Part shown: positions 24,088 through 32,747 of the stretch, piece after piece
Layout: the number at the start of each line of letters is the position of its first letter
Numbering within the stretch: position 1 is the first letter of the stretch
From: Leptolyngbya sp. 'hensonii'
GTDB taxonomy: Bacteria; Cyanobacteriota; Cyanobacteriia; GCF-001939115
Assembly (NCBI RefSeq): GCF_001939115.1
Contig: NZ_MQTZ01000057.1
Coordinates: forward strand, 1-57,430
Length of the DNA stretch: 57,430 nucleotides
Direction: 5' to 3'
Program-made: the position numbers and the translations under genes
The notes under the pieces: model-generated
Databases searched by the model: none
Seen by the model: only the letters and a program-made list of their open reading frames with translations
What the model was told of the DNA's origin: nothing

Positions 24088-25485
24088 ATGGTGTCTTTAC
24101 CTGGTGACCGCACTGAGTCGAGAGGCAATGGCCCGGGTGAGCGAACCACAACACCCAGTTCAGGCATCGAGGGAACCCCACGCCTGGACTCAGAGCAGAT
24201 GTTTCAGTTGATCGATAGCATTCTGCCGCTTGAGGTTTGCCTTTATCACCAAGTCCTGCCCCTGTCTGTGGAAGGAAGTCGGATGAACTTGGGCATGGTG
24301 AACCCGGAAGATACTGCTGCCCTGGATTACATCCGCCGAATTTTAGCCTACATTAAGTGCTCCCTGGTCCCCCGATCGATTTCGTCGGAAGTTCATCAAG
24401 CAATGCTGTCAGCTTACTTAAGCTATGCTGACAAGAAAAAGAAGATCGTTGAGCAAGCTCCACCTTCCAAGGCCGATCGACCCCCTAAAGCCAGTCCCAA
24501 GAAACCTGCAGATACCCCCCCACCGGTCGATCGTAATGCTCAAGCCACACTAATTCTGGACAGCCCTGACGAAATTGAATTGGCCAGATCTAGCAGTCGC
24601 CCTCCTGAGGCTCCTCCTAAGTCCCCTGAAGAAACCCCGACAGTTACGGGTTCTGGAGCAAGAGACGAGCCGATCGAACATCTCACAGACATTGGTGCTC
24701 TGCAGGCTTCATTTCCGGCTGTAGCAGAGCCCAAGGCAAACAGCAACGAAACTTTGATCCTGAAAGAAGAGGTTCAGGCGCTTCCGGATGGAACTTCGGC
24801 AGCGATTGTCGAATCAGACGCCGGTGACTCTACCCTGTCTCTACCAGAGCTAGATGTGCGGGCCACTCATCTCAATAGCCCGATCGAAGTTTTGGGATTG
24901 CTCCCACCCAAAAACCTGATGCATGAGCTGCTGGCTAGAGTTCTGGCTGGAGGCATTGGTCGGCTCTTCCTGGAACGACAACAGCAGCACGGGCGAATTC
25001 TCTGGAGCCAGGACGGCGTTCTACAGTCTGCCCTGGAAGATCTCTCTCCATCTCTATTTCAGGGGGTGATTAACGAATTTAAGCATTTGAACAATCTCCC
25101 GTTGCTCCCCATTCAGAAACCCCGGGAGGTCGAGATCGAGCGGCTCTATCAGGGCAATCGCCTACTTCTGCGCTTTCGATTCATGCCAGGGATCAATGGA
25201 GAGGAGGCTACTGTGCAGGTACTCAGAGGAGCTGCGTTAAAGTTCCATCAGCAGCAACAGCTGGCCGTCCTGGGTCGAGACGCCCTTGGAATTGCCAAAC
25301 AACTGCAACGGAAGTTGAGCGAAATTAGCGAGCGAGCCACAACCGAACGGGCCTCTCTGCGTTCCAATCAAGAGTCACTGACAGCCTTGAACCAAATGCT
25401 CATGAGCATGAAGCAACAGATTCAAGATCTGGAAGCCCTGACCCTGAAGGAAGGGGGAGGTAGCGCCAACCTGGCCGACCCATGA
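24088..25485 (+). CDS. MshEN-domain protein related to PilB, without the ATPase core
   Basis: The 465 residues start with an MshEN/GspE N-terminal domain (about 38-110: LDSEQMFQLIDSILPLEVCLYHQVLPLSVEGSRMNLGMVNPEDTAALDYIRRIL region). A Pro/Ser-rich linker (about 115-270) follows. The C-terminal region starts VLGLLPPKNLMHELLARVLAGGIGRLFLER, like the second N-domain of cyanobacterial PilB. There is no Walker A or Walker B motif, so it cannot power pilus extension. A coiled coil ends the protein. MshEN domains can bind cyclic di-GMP, so a regulatory role is plausible but inferred. Confidence 0.75.
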   Translation: MVSLPGDRTESRGNGPGERTTTPSSGIEGTPRLDSEQMFQLIDSILPLEVCLYHQVLPLSVEGSRMNLGMVNPEDTAALDYIRRILAYIKCSLVPRSISSEVHQAMLSAYLSYADKKKKIVEQAPPSKADRPPKASPKKPADTPPPVDRNAQATLILDSPDEIELARSSSRPPEAPPKSPEETPTVTGSGARDEPIEHLTDIGALQASFPAVAEPKANSNETLILKEEVQALPDGTSAAIVESDAGDSTLSLPELDVRATHLNSPIEVLGLLPPKNLMHELLARVLAGGIGRLFLERQQQHGRILWSQDGVLQSALEDLSPSLFQGVINEFKHLNNLPLLPIQKPREVEIERLYQGNRLLLRFRFMPGINGEEATVQVLRGAALKFHQQQQLAVLGRDALGIAKQLQRKLSEISERATTERASLRSNQESLTALNQMLMSMKQQIQDLEALTLKEGGGSANLADP

Positions 25486-25544
25486 CGTGATGGGGATAGG
25501 ATAGAGACGGGATTAATCCCGTCTCTATCCTATCCCCATCACGT
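25485..25544. terminator. Perfect 60-bp palindrome between convergent genes
   Basis: Two 30-bp arms meet without a loop at the centre of GATTAATC (25511-25518). The left arm begins ACGTGATGGGG at the last base of the PilB-like stop codon, and the right arm ends CCCCATCACGT. As RNA each strand would form a long hairpin, so it can serve as a two-way terminator. There is no strong T-tract next to it. Confidence 0.9.
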
Positions 25545-25556
25545 TAGCACCAGGGA

Positions 25557-26615
25557 TCAGACGCGGGCTGCTACGGGTTCAGGCCAACGGTTCATAGCTT
25601 TACCCACGACAGACAATTCTTTTATTAGGCGATCGAAACGCTCTGGCGTCAAAGATTGGGGCCCATCCGACAGGGCTTTAGCCGGGTTGGGGTGAACCTC
25701 AATCATCAGCGAGTCCGTTCCGGCTGCAATCGCAGCCATAGCCATGGCGGGCACATATTCTGCCCGTCCAGTGCCGTGACTAGGATCGATCATGATTGGC
25801 AGGTGAGTCAAGGCCCGTAGAACGGGAATTGCAGCCAGGTCCAGCGTATTTCGAGCATACTGGCGATCAAAAGTCCGGATTCCCCGCTCACAGAGAATGA
25901 CATTGGGATTCCCTGCAGCCAGCACATATTCTGCAGCCATCAGCCAATCTTCGATCGTGGCCGCCATACCACGCTTCAGCAACACAGGCTTATCCTGGGC
26001 TCCCACCTTTTTCAGCAGCGAGAAATTTTGCATGTTGCGGGCTCCTACTTGAACCACGTCAGCAATCTCCGCCACTTTATCCAGGTCTGATGCATCCATG
26101 ACTTCTGTAATAATCCCCAGACCTGTCACGGAACGAGCTGCCGCCAGCAGCCCCAGAGCACTTTCTCCATGACCCTGAAACGCATAAGGAGAAGTCCGAG
26201 GCTTGTAAGCGCCCCCTCTCAGGAAATGAGCCCCGGCAGCCTTAACCCGTCGGGCCGTCTCAACAATCATCTCTTCATTTTCAACAGAGCAGGGACCCGC
26301 CACAACAACCAGAGGATGGTGCTCCCCAAAATGGATGGAGCCATTGGGAGTTGGAACCGTAACCGTACTGGCCTCCCCATGACGATATTCACGACTGGCC
26401 CGCTTAAAGGGTTGCTCTACTCGCAACACTTGCTCAATCCAGGGGCTAACCTCCTGAATTTGCAAGGGGTCCAAAGATACGGTCTCTCCAACCAACCCCA
26501 GAACAACCTTATGCTTCCCGACAATCTTTTCGGGTGTTAATCCCCAGCCAGTCAGTTCCTCGCAGACCCGAACGATTTCAGGTTCCGGGGAACCCACTTT
26601 CATTACAACAATCAT
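25557..26615 (-). CDS. aroF: 3-deoxy-7-phosphoheptulonate (DAHP) synthase
   Basis: The 352-residue enzyme condenses phosphoenolpyruvate and erythrose 4-phosphate in the first step of the shikimate pathway. An N-terminal ferredoxin-like regulatory domain (residues 1-70) precedes the barrel. The barrel holds VVAGPCSVENEEM, GAYKPRTSPYAFQGHG, VQVGARNMQNFSLLKKVG, VLLKRGM, ILCERGIRTFD and IDPSHGTGR. These are metal- and substrate-binding motifs of the type I-beta class. It ends just beyond the 60-bp palindrome and lies 30 bp after the PAM68 gene in the same direction. Confidence 0.95.
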   Translation of the reverse strand: MIVVMKVGSPEPEIVRVCEELTGWGLTPEKIVGKHKVVLGLVGETVSLDPLQIQEVSPWIEQVLRVEQPFKRASREYRHGEASTVTVPTPNGSIHFGEHHPLVVVAGPCSVENEEMIVETARRVKAAGAHFLRGGAYKPRTSPYAFQGHGESALGLLAAARSVTGLGIITEVMDASDLDKVAEIADVVQVGARNMQNFSLLKKVGAQDKPVLLKRGMAATIEDWLMAAEYVLAAGNPNVILCERGIRTFDRQYARNTLDLAAIPVLRALTHLPIMIDPSHGTGRAEYVPAMAMAAIAAGTDSLMIEVHPNPAKALSDGPQSLTPERFDRLIKELSVVGKAMNRWPEPVAARV

Positions 26616-26645
26616 GAATTTTCCTACCCTGTTACTGCACGACGA

Positions 26646-27170
26646 CTAATCCTTCTGCCTCGCCGAGCGCCATGCCGCTGTCATCCGACCTAAGTTCGTT
26701 GTGAACTCCGGCCAACCCAGCCAACCGCCTGTCGTTTCTTCATCCCAGGAGGCAGAGAGCACGCCATAGCTCAGGCCCAAAACACCCAGGCCGAAGCAGC
26801 CCATACTTAGAAATACCACAATTGCATTCGGTAGCTTAAACCAACCCTGAATCACAATCCAGTAGCTGATGAAAAACACAGCAACACCCAGAGTTGTTGG
26901 GATACCACTGAAAACAGCCATGCGCCGAACCATGCGCCGACTCACGGCTTGGGGAATGCTTGTCGCTTCAGACTCCTGATTCAAGCTATTGCCCACCCGC
27001 CCAGACTGCTTTTTCTGAGCCTGATTAATCCTCGTCGATCCAGATGCTGCCGCAGAAGTAGCGCCTTGCTGACGCACTTCTGGTCCAGATGAGTCTTTAG
27101 CAGCAGATTCTGGGGTCGTCTTCTTGGAATTCTTAGCTGGCTCAAAAGGGAGTGGATCACGGGCAGCCAT
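26646..27170 (-). CDS. PAM68-like photosystem II assembly protein
   Basis: The 174-residue protein has a charged, Ser/Thr-rich N-terminal half. Two membrane segments follow (TTLGVAVFFISYWIVIQGW and AIVVFLSMGCFGLGVLGLSYGVLSASWD). The segment IPQAVSRRMVRRMAVFSGIPTTLG and the C-terminal GGWLGWPEFTTNLGRM are typical of the PAM68/DUF3464 family, which helps assemble photosystem II in thylakoids. It lies 14 bp downstream of rpsO, a conserved cyanobacterial arrangement. Confidence 0.9.
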   Translation of the reverse strand: MAARDPLPFEPAKNSKKTTPESAAKDSSGPEVRQQGATSAAASGSTRINQAQKKQSGRVGNSLNQESEATSIPQAVSRRMVRRMAVFSGIPTTLGVAVFFISYWIVIQGWFKLPNAIVVFLSMGCFGLGVLGLSYGVLSASWDEETTGGWLGWPEFTTNLGRMTAAWRSARQKD

Positions 27171-27184
27171 AAGGGATGAACTCC

Positions 27185-27454
27185 TTAACCGCGAATACCG
27201 AGGCGTGTAATCAGGGCTCTGTAGCGATCCTGATCCTGCTCTTGAATATAAGACAGCAAGCGCTTACGATGACCAATCATCCTGAGCAGACCTCGACGGG
27301 ATGTGTGGTCTTTCTTATTGGCTTTCAGATGCTCACTCAGCTTGTTAATTCGCTCTGTCAGGATAGCGACCTGAACATGGGCAGAACCGGTATCCGTTTC
27401 GTGAATCTGATAATCGGAAATAATCTGATGTTTTTGCTCTTGTAACAGGGCCAT
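27185..27454 (-). CDS. rpsO: 30S ribosomal protein S15
   Basis: The 89-residue protein is full-length S15: [57 protein letters not shown]15 binds 16S rRNA early in assembly of the small subunit. It heads an operon with the PAM68 gene. A structured leader that autoregulates S15 is common, but I did not identify one here. Confidence 0.97.
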   Translation of the reverse strand: MALLQEQKHQIISDYQIHETDTGSAHVQVAILTERINKLSEHLKANKKDHTSRRGLLRMIGHRKRLLSYIQEQDQDRYRALITRLGIRG

Positions 27455-27526
27455 GGATAAAAGCTCTCAACCGGAAAACCTCAGCAGTCTATCATCATAT
27501 CACAGACGAATTAAAGTTGAGAATAA

Positions 27527-28153
27527 TCAACGACTCAGCCAACCGATCGCCTGTCGAATCCACTCTTCAGCATCCGCATTCTTGGAAAGAGCCGTATTTT
27601 GCCCCACAGCCTGTAACGCCTGAGCAATTTCATACCCGGTATATCCCAGAGCCAGGAGGGTCATTTCCACATCTTCCTGAATGGACAGATTAGGACCCGC
27701 CAGGGGGCTGGTTAATAAACCCGTTTGCTGACGCCATTCTGACAACTTAGTCTTGAGTTCTAACGCAATTCGCTCGGCTGTCTTTGTCCCCACACCAGGT
27801 GCCTTAGCCAGAAGGCGTGTATTACCAGAAACAATGGCCTGAACCAGATCCTGCAACCCAAGTGTATCTAAAAGGGCGATCGCCAGTTGGGCTCCGATAC
27901 CACTGACGCTAATCAGTTGCCGAAAGAGATCCCGCTCAGCCGCCGATGCAAAACCAAACCCCACGAGCTGATCTTCTCGCACCTGCATGTGGGTATAGAT
28001 TTGGGCCAACTCTCCCACCGGCGGGAGTCCCGCAATCAACCGCTGGGTAATCTGCAGGTCATATCCAATCTGGCTCACTTCCAGGGTCAAGGTGACACGA
28101 TTGCCCCCGGTCCGTTGAATGTTAACCACAATCCCTTTCAGGTAACCAATCAT
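27527..28153 (-). CDS. ruvA: Holliday junction branch migration protein RuvA
   Basis: The 208-residue protein starts MIGYLKGIVVNIQ. It has the OB-fold domain I, helix-hairpin-helix motifs (LISVSGIGAQLAIALLD and LLAKAPGVGTKTAERIALELK) and the C-terminal domain III that contacts RuvB (EMTLLALGYTGYEIAQALQAV). RuvA tetramers bind four-way junctions and load RuvB. The gene stands without ruvB or ruvC nearby, as usual in cyanobacteria. Confidence 0.95.
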   Translation of the reverse strand: MIGYLKGIVVNIQRTGGNRVTLTLEVSQIGYDLQITQRLIAGLPPVGELAQIYTHMQVREDQLVGFGFASAAERDLFRQLISVSGIGAQLAIALLDTLGLQDLVQAIVSGNTRLLAKAPGVGTKTAERIALELKTKLSEWRQQTGLLTSPLAGPNLSIQEDVEMTLLALGYTGYEIAQALQAVGQNTALSKNADAEEWIRQAIGWLSR

Positions 28154-28244
28154 AGATATTTGTCAAAATTCTCCCCACAATTTGGGAGACGTTCTGCCAG
28201 AATAATAAAGCAAGCGCTAAGGCTGCGGCTTAGATTCGTTAGTT

Positions 28245-28865
28245 GTGAATAGTCTGACTCCCTACATCAGTCAAATTGAGGAGATTTTAAGACGGACTCC
28301 TGGCTCCCGTCGATGGCATATTCGCCCTGTAGGTCAAGTAGACATTTATTCTCTCTCGGAAATAATTACGGACAGCTTCCACTCCCGTGTAGGCCCGATG
28401 GGCTGGTTTTATCCCTTCTTGCAGATTGGGATTACTGAAGACTTGCGCCATCGCTTAAAGTCTGAGCTTCCTCACTACATCTGCTTAGTCGCCGAGGAGG
28501 TCACTGGCAACAATCCAATCCCTAGTCTGAACCGTCACCCTCCTATTGGAACTGTAGAAATGGCCCTCAAGCCTTCTCACTTCTTCCAACGGGCCCATAA
28601 GCAGCATTATTATCTTTCCAATCTGGCCGTTCAATCGAAATACCGTAGACAGGGGGTGGCCCAAAAGCTGCTGGCAGGCTGTGAGCAAATTGCACTGCAT
28701 ATTGGCTTGAAAGACTTATATCTTCATGTTTTAGAAGACAATTATCAGGCCCAACGTCTCTACCACAAGAGTGGCTATCACCTGGAAAAAGTTGACCCAG
28801 ATTGGTCCTCTTACTTACTCAGACGGCCAAAAAGACTGCTCCTGCGTAAGCATTTAACCTCATGA
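28245..28865 (+). CDS. GNAT N-acetyltransferase
   Basis: A GTG start gives 206 residues. The N-terminal part (WHIRPVGQVDIYSLSEIITDSFHSR) and the acetyl-CoA motif YLSNLAVQSKYRRQGVAQKLLAGCE (about residues 124-148) define a GNAT enzyme. YLHVLEDNYQAQRLYHKSGYHLEK closes the fold. The substrate is unknown. It diverges from ruvA with a 91-bp gap that must contain both promoters. Confidence 0.88.
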   Translation: MNSLTPYISQIEEILRRTPGSRRWHIRPVGQVDIYSLSEIITDSFHSRVGPMGWFYPFLQIGITEDLRHRLKSELPHYICLVAEEVTGNNPIPSLNRHPPIGTVEMALKPSHFFQRAHKQHYYLSNLAVQSKYRRQGVAQKLLAGCEQIALHIGLKDLYLHVLEDNYQAQRLYHKSGYHLEKVDPDWSSYLLRRPKRLLLRKHLTS

Positions 28866-29582
28866 TTTTTCTCAGGCCGTGGTTTAAATCACGGCCACAG
28901 CCAATCTCTTGGGAAGGATATGGGGAAGTAGGGTCTGCCCGGAGGGAGGAACCCAAACATATCCTGCTAATGTTGATCCTTTTAGCAATTGTCCCTCCCC
29001 CACCTCAAGCCTCCTGGCAAAAGGAGATTGGGAGGGGTGGTTTCTGATCAAGTTCCTTGACCAGCAGAATTCTGTATTAGCAGAGGTTTCTTGCCAGCCC
29101 ACCGCTAATTCTTCTGTAAATTATTTTGTCTTTGTCAGGCATTCAATAAATTTTAGATAAAGTTTGCGTGAATTTTAGATGAAATTATGGTTTAGCGGAC
29201 TGACAAATGGTTGTTCTCTATAATTGGAAGTCCTAGCTAACGCTGATTTCAGCTTACCTTGAGTCATCTACAATGAATTTACCAAGCTAGCACATTGTGT
29301 TAGATGTCAGGGTTTACAATCAGTACTGTTTTCAGGGAACTTTAGGGATAGGATGACGCTGGGTTATAAAATGCTTCTGCAACTTTAAGTCCGATGGATT
29401 ACCTAAGCTGATTTGTGAATGCTACATAGCTGTTGGCGTTTACAACTATTGCGGATGATCTTGAGAACCTTACTTCAGCGATCGACATCTACTTGATTTC
29501 ACCGTATTGCATCATCTGAGCTCTGTAATCTTTTGAATTCACTGAGCTCATCGCTCACGTTAAGCTGCAGGAGTTTATTGAG
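28866..29582. other. 717-bp intergenic region
   Basis: No convincing gene was found. A pyrimidine-rich stretch at 28991-29042 can fold with the later GGGAGGGGTGG and resembles the body of the MITE without its ends. TTTACAAT (29313-29320) and TTTACAAC (29439-29446) are isolated matches to the RpaB HLR1 half-site. The 3' part, up to AGGAG near 29569, is probably the long leader of the next gene. Confidence 0.45.
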
Positions 29583-30197
29583 ATGGATAGCGATCAGAAA
29601 CAACGCTATTCTGCTGCTACTGACAGGGGCGATCTATCAGTCAGTTCACTTCGTGCTGGGAACAAGACCAATCCATTGCCCGTAGCAGAAACTCCACCAG
29701 AATCCGAGGGAAAAATCGTCAAGCCAGACGCTCGTCAGACTATTGTGGACAGTTTGGACGAAGATAGGTTTCTAGCACAAATTAAGTCAGGCCAGCTTCT
29801 GATGGTGGATAGCCGACGGAAAAATGGTCTAGTTCTCTACAAAAAATTCTACGCTGAGTTTGCTGGGCCTGGTGCAGCAGTCGGTGGCCCTTTCGATGCA
29901 GATTGTCATTACGTTCTCCCCTTAGGAGACTTACTGCTAGTCCATCCAGAGTCTTATGAGGAGAAGCAAAAAGCCTATTTGATCCGCCGTCAGTGGATCC
30001 GGTTAACCCAGAAATTTACAGACAACTCAGTAGCCGTACAACGGGCTCAAATGATTCTCAACCAGTTTGAGAACTACTTTGACAGTAGTGCTGTCGCTAA
30101 TTTGCCAGACGAAGCCTTCGCGCTCCTGGTCGGCGTTCTACCTCAAACAATCAGTACAGTGCGCCAGGTCTATGGCAGCTCCAAGGAACGGATCTAG
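29583..30197 (+). CDS. Conserved hypothetical protein
   Basis: The 204-residue protein has a polar N-terminal 50 residues. A compact domain follows: DEDRFLAQIKSGQLLMVDSRRKNGLVLYKKFYAEFAGPG and then YVLPLGDLLLVHPESYEEKQKAYLIRRQWIRLTQKFTDN. It has no signal peptide or membrane segment. I do not recognise a characterised family. AGGAG lies about 10 bp before the ATG. It precedes comF by about 75 bp. Confidence 0.65.
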   Translation: MDSDQKQRYSAATDRGDLSVSSLRAGNKTNPLPVAETPPESEGKIVKPDARQTIVDSLDEDRFLAQIKSGQLLMVDSRRKNGLVLYKKFYAEFAGPGAAVGGPFDADCHYVLPLGDLLLVHPESYEEKQKAYLIRRQWIRLTQKFTDNSVAVQRAQMILNQFENYFDSSAVANLPDEAFALLVGVLPQTISTVRQVYGSSKERI

Positions 30198-30272
30198 AAG
30201 GGTCACCCCCCATTCAAGATTCCAATTGTTTTGTCAGCCCATCAGCAACTGGGGAACTCTAAGCAAAATGTG

Positions 30273-30983
30273 ATGATAACCTTGCTGCTGATGAATCATT
30301 GGTCCCGCTACCTGAAGCCCTTCTTAAACCTATTTCTGGAGAGTCCCTGTCCCCTCTGTCAGCGATCGACCCCCCAGGAAATCTGCCCAACTTGTCAAAA
30401 GCAGATCTGGCAATGTCGCCTGCTTCATCTGGAGGAGACTTGGCAGAATGACCCTCGCCTATTCACCTGGGGATTGTACACCGGTGCTTTGAGGCGAGCC
30501 CTGACGATGCTGAAATACGACAATCAGCCCCAACTAGCCCAACCTTTAGGGCAATGGCTGGCGGAAGCGTGGCTCACTGTTCCCCACATCTCCAAACCCG
30601 CATCTCCATTGATCGTAGTTCCCATCCCCATGCATCAGGCCAAGCAGCGTCAACGGGGATTCAATCAGGCCGAACTGATCGCTGCAAGTTTTTGCCGTAT
30701 CACTCAATTACCCCTAGAAAGCTGGGGCTTGGAGCGCGTTCGAGCCACAGAAGCTCAATTTGGCCTATCAGCCCTGGCACGAGCCCAAAACTTAACCGGG
30801 GCATTTCGTCTGGGACGGGGCTTAAAGCAGCACCACACCGGTTCCATTCTTTTAGTAGACGATATCTACACCACAGGAGCGACAACCCGATCGGCCATCC
30901 ATACCCTGACCCGGCATAACATCCAGGTCTATGGCCTGATCGCTGTCGCCCGCACCCCTCATGTTCAAGCTGATTCCAACTGA
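30273..30983 (+). CDS. comF: ComF family phosphoribosyltransferase-like protein
   Basis: From ATG at 30273 this is 236 residues (an upstream TTG in frame is unlikely). A four-Cys zinc knuckle, CPLCQRS and CPTCQKQ, lies near the N-terminus. The PRTase part has VVPIPMHQAKQRQRGFNQAELIA and the PRPP loop SILLVDDIYTTGATT. ComF proteins support natural DNA uptake in transformable bacteria. The last 19 bp overlap the convergent hypothetical gene. Confidence 0.9.
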   Translation: MITLLLMNHWSRYLKPFLNLFLESPCPLCQRSTPQEICPTCQKQIWQCRLLHLEETWQNDPRLFTWGLYTGALRRALTMLKYDNQPQLAQPLGQWLAEAWLTVPHISKPASPLIVVPIPMHQAKQRQRGFNQAELIAASFCRITQLPLESWGLERVRATEAQFGLSALARAQNLTGAFRLGRGLKQHHTGSILLVDDIYTTGATTRSAIHTLTRHNIQVYGLIAVARTPHVQADSN

Positions 30984-31321
30984 ACCAGAACAGGCTCGGC
31001 AGACCCAAAAATAGGGTGGGGATCAAGGCCTGCAATCTGGTAAAACTGCTCTGGCGTAATCGTACTCACAATCGGATGGCCTTCCCAATCAATCAGCTTG
31101 TCTTGCACCCGGCGCAAACAGTCCAGGCCCCGCAAGCGAGGGAAAGACAACCAGCTTTCAACCAGAACTTCCACCAGGGCTAACTCAATTAAAGGAGTCG
31201 GGTAAGTTTGCAAAAGTTCGTCCAGGCAACTGTGGAAACTCTTAGCATCAGTAGCGTCCAGTTGATAGCTACTGACAATATGCTTTACCCTTTGACGATT
31301 AATTTGGCGTTCAAGATTCAT
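30965..31321 (-). CDS. Conserved hypothetical protein
   Basis: From the ATG at 31321 (other Met codons lie up to 31339) the product has 118 residues. It begins MNLERQINRQRVKHIV and contains a helical region with FHSCLDELLQTYPTPLIELALVEVLVESWLSFPRLRGLDCLRRVQ. It has no transmembrane segment. It looks like a conserved cyanobacterial protein of unknown role, and overlaps comF tail to tail. Confidence 0.7.
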   Translation of the reverse strand: MNLERQINRQRVKHIVSSYQLDATDAKSFHSCLDELLQTYPTPLIELALVEVLVESWLSFPRLRGLDCLRRVQDKLIDWEGHPIVSTITPEQFYQIAGLDPHPIFGSAEPVLVQLESA

Positions 31322-31506
31322 CATCAACTCAATCATCAAGCATTAGTCATCAATGATAGCAAGCCAGTTATAGCAAGCAGGAAACTGTCATTTACAACCC
31401 TATCTATTCTTTCTTTACTAAATTAGCTGGCAACCTTGAAAGTATTCTTGTGCATGGCATGATTATGGTCTATAGACCTCAAAAAGTACAGATGTTTTGA
31501 TACCTT

Positions 31507-32730
31507 ATGAAAGATTTTGTTACACGTACAGCCTCATTCTTAATAACTTCAGCGCTTTTACTGACAGCTTGTAATCCAACCAATCTTGGCCCTGAAACAA
31601 CAACCAATTCAACTTCAACTGCCCCAGGTCCAGCCACAGCAATTCCGATCGGGATTGCCGTGGCTCAGACTAGTAATGTCGCCTTATTAGGACAAGAACA
31701 AGTCACAGGAGTCAGGATTGCTGAAAAATACTTCAACGATCGTGGTGGTGTCAATGGCACGCCGATTAAATTGGTATTTCAAGATACTTCTGGGGATGAA
31801 GCAGGCACCATTAATGCCTTTCAAACCCTGATCAGCCAAAGTCAGGTGGTGGCGATTGTGGGGCCAACCTTGTCCCAACAGGCATTCAGTGCAGATCCGA
31901 TCGCCAATCGAGCAGGGGTTCCCGTTCTCGGCCCCTCCAATACAGCCAAAGGTATTCCTCAAATCGGAGATTATATCGGTCGGGTTTCAGCCCCAGTTTC
32001 TGTGGTCGCTCCCAATTCAGTTAAAGCGGCCCTAAAGCTGGACCCCAAAATTAAGCGTGTCGCCGTCTTCTTTGCCCAGAATGATGCATTCAGCAAATCA
32101 GAAACCGAGATTTTTCAGCAGACCGTTAAAGATCTGGGACTGGAATTGATCACAGTCCAAAAATTTCAGACCACAGATACAGACTTTCAATCCCAGGCCA
32201 CAAACGGCATCAATGCCAAGCCTGATCTGATCATCATTTCCGGGCTCGCCGCTGACGGGGGAAACCTAGTCCGACAGTTACGGGAACTGGGATACAAAGG
32301 GATTATTATTGGCGGCAATGGGTTGAATACCTCCAATATTTTCTCCGTCTGTAAGGCACTCTGTGATGGGGTTCTCATTGCCCAGGCTTACAGCCCTGAA
32401 CTATCCAGTCCCATCAATACTGAATTCCGCAAAGCCTATTTAGATCTAAATCAGAAGGAACCCCCTCAATTTAGTGCCCAGGCTTTTACTGGGGTTCAGG
32501 TATTCGTAGAAGCCTTAAAAGCACTGGACAGCCAGACCAAAATCAAGACAATGCCCCTGCCTCAACTCCGAACCGCCCTGAACAAACAGGTCCTGGCTGG
32601 AAAATACAGCACGCCCCTGGGTGAAATTTCCTTCACCTCAGAAGGGGAAATTGTCCAAAAAGAATTCTATGTGGCCCAGATCAAAATGGATCCAGATGGC
32701 AATAATGGCAAATTTGTGTTTTTGAAATGA
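31507..32730 (+). CDS. ABC transporter substrate-binding lipoprotein (branched-chain amino acid type)
   Basis: The 407-residue protein has a lipoprotein signal with lipobox LLTAC (Cys22), followed by a Thr/Pro-rich linker. The periplasmic binding fold opens with IPIGIAVAQTSNVALLGQEQVTGVRIAEKYFNDRGGVNG and has VVAIVGPTLSQQAFSADPIANRAGVPVLGPSNTAKG. This is the LivJ-like class I fold that binds amino acids, amides or urea. No permease or ATPase gene is beside it, so it may serve a transporter encoded elsewhere. Confidence 0.9.
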   Translation: MKDFVTRTASFLITSALLLTACNPTNLGPETTTNSTSTAPGPATAIPIGIAVAQTSNVALLGQEQVTGVRIAEKYFNDRGGVNGTPIKLVFQDTSGDEAGTINAFQTLISQSQVVAIVGPTLSQQAFSADPIANRAGVPVLGPSNTAKGIPQIGDYIGRVSAPVSVVAPNSVKAALKLDPKIKRVAVFFAQNDAFSKSETEIFQQTVKDLGLELITVQKFQTTDTDFQSQATNGINAKPDLIIISGLAADGGNLVRQLRELGYKGIIIGGNGLNTSNIFSVCKALCDGVLIAQAYSPELSSPINTEFRKAYLDLNQKEPPQFSAQAFTGVQVFVEALKALDSQTKIKTMPLPQLRTALNKQVLAGKYSTPLGEISFTSEGEIVQKEFYVAQIKMDPDGNNGKFVFLK

Positions 32731-32747
32731 GGCCCTCTGGGTTGAAT

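Noticed and set aside
28862-29160. Several short ORFs in the 717-bp gap
   Set aside because: They overlap in all frames, lie in a pyrimidine-rich hairpin region and have no conserved pattern.
29313-29446. RpaB HLR1-type sites upstream of the hypothetical gene at 29583
   Set aside because: Only single half-sites are present; the required second half with 2-nt spacing is missing.
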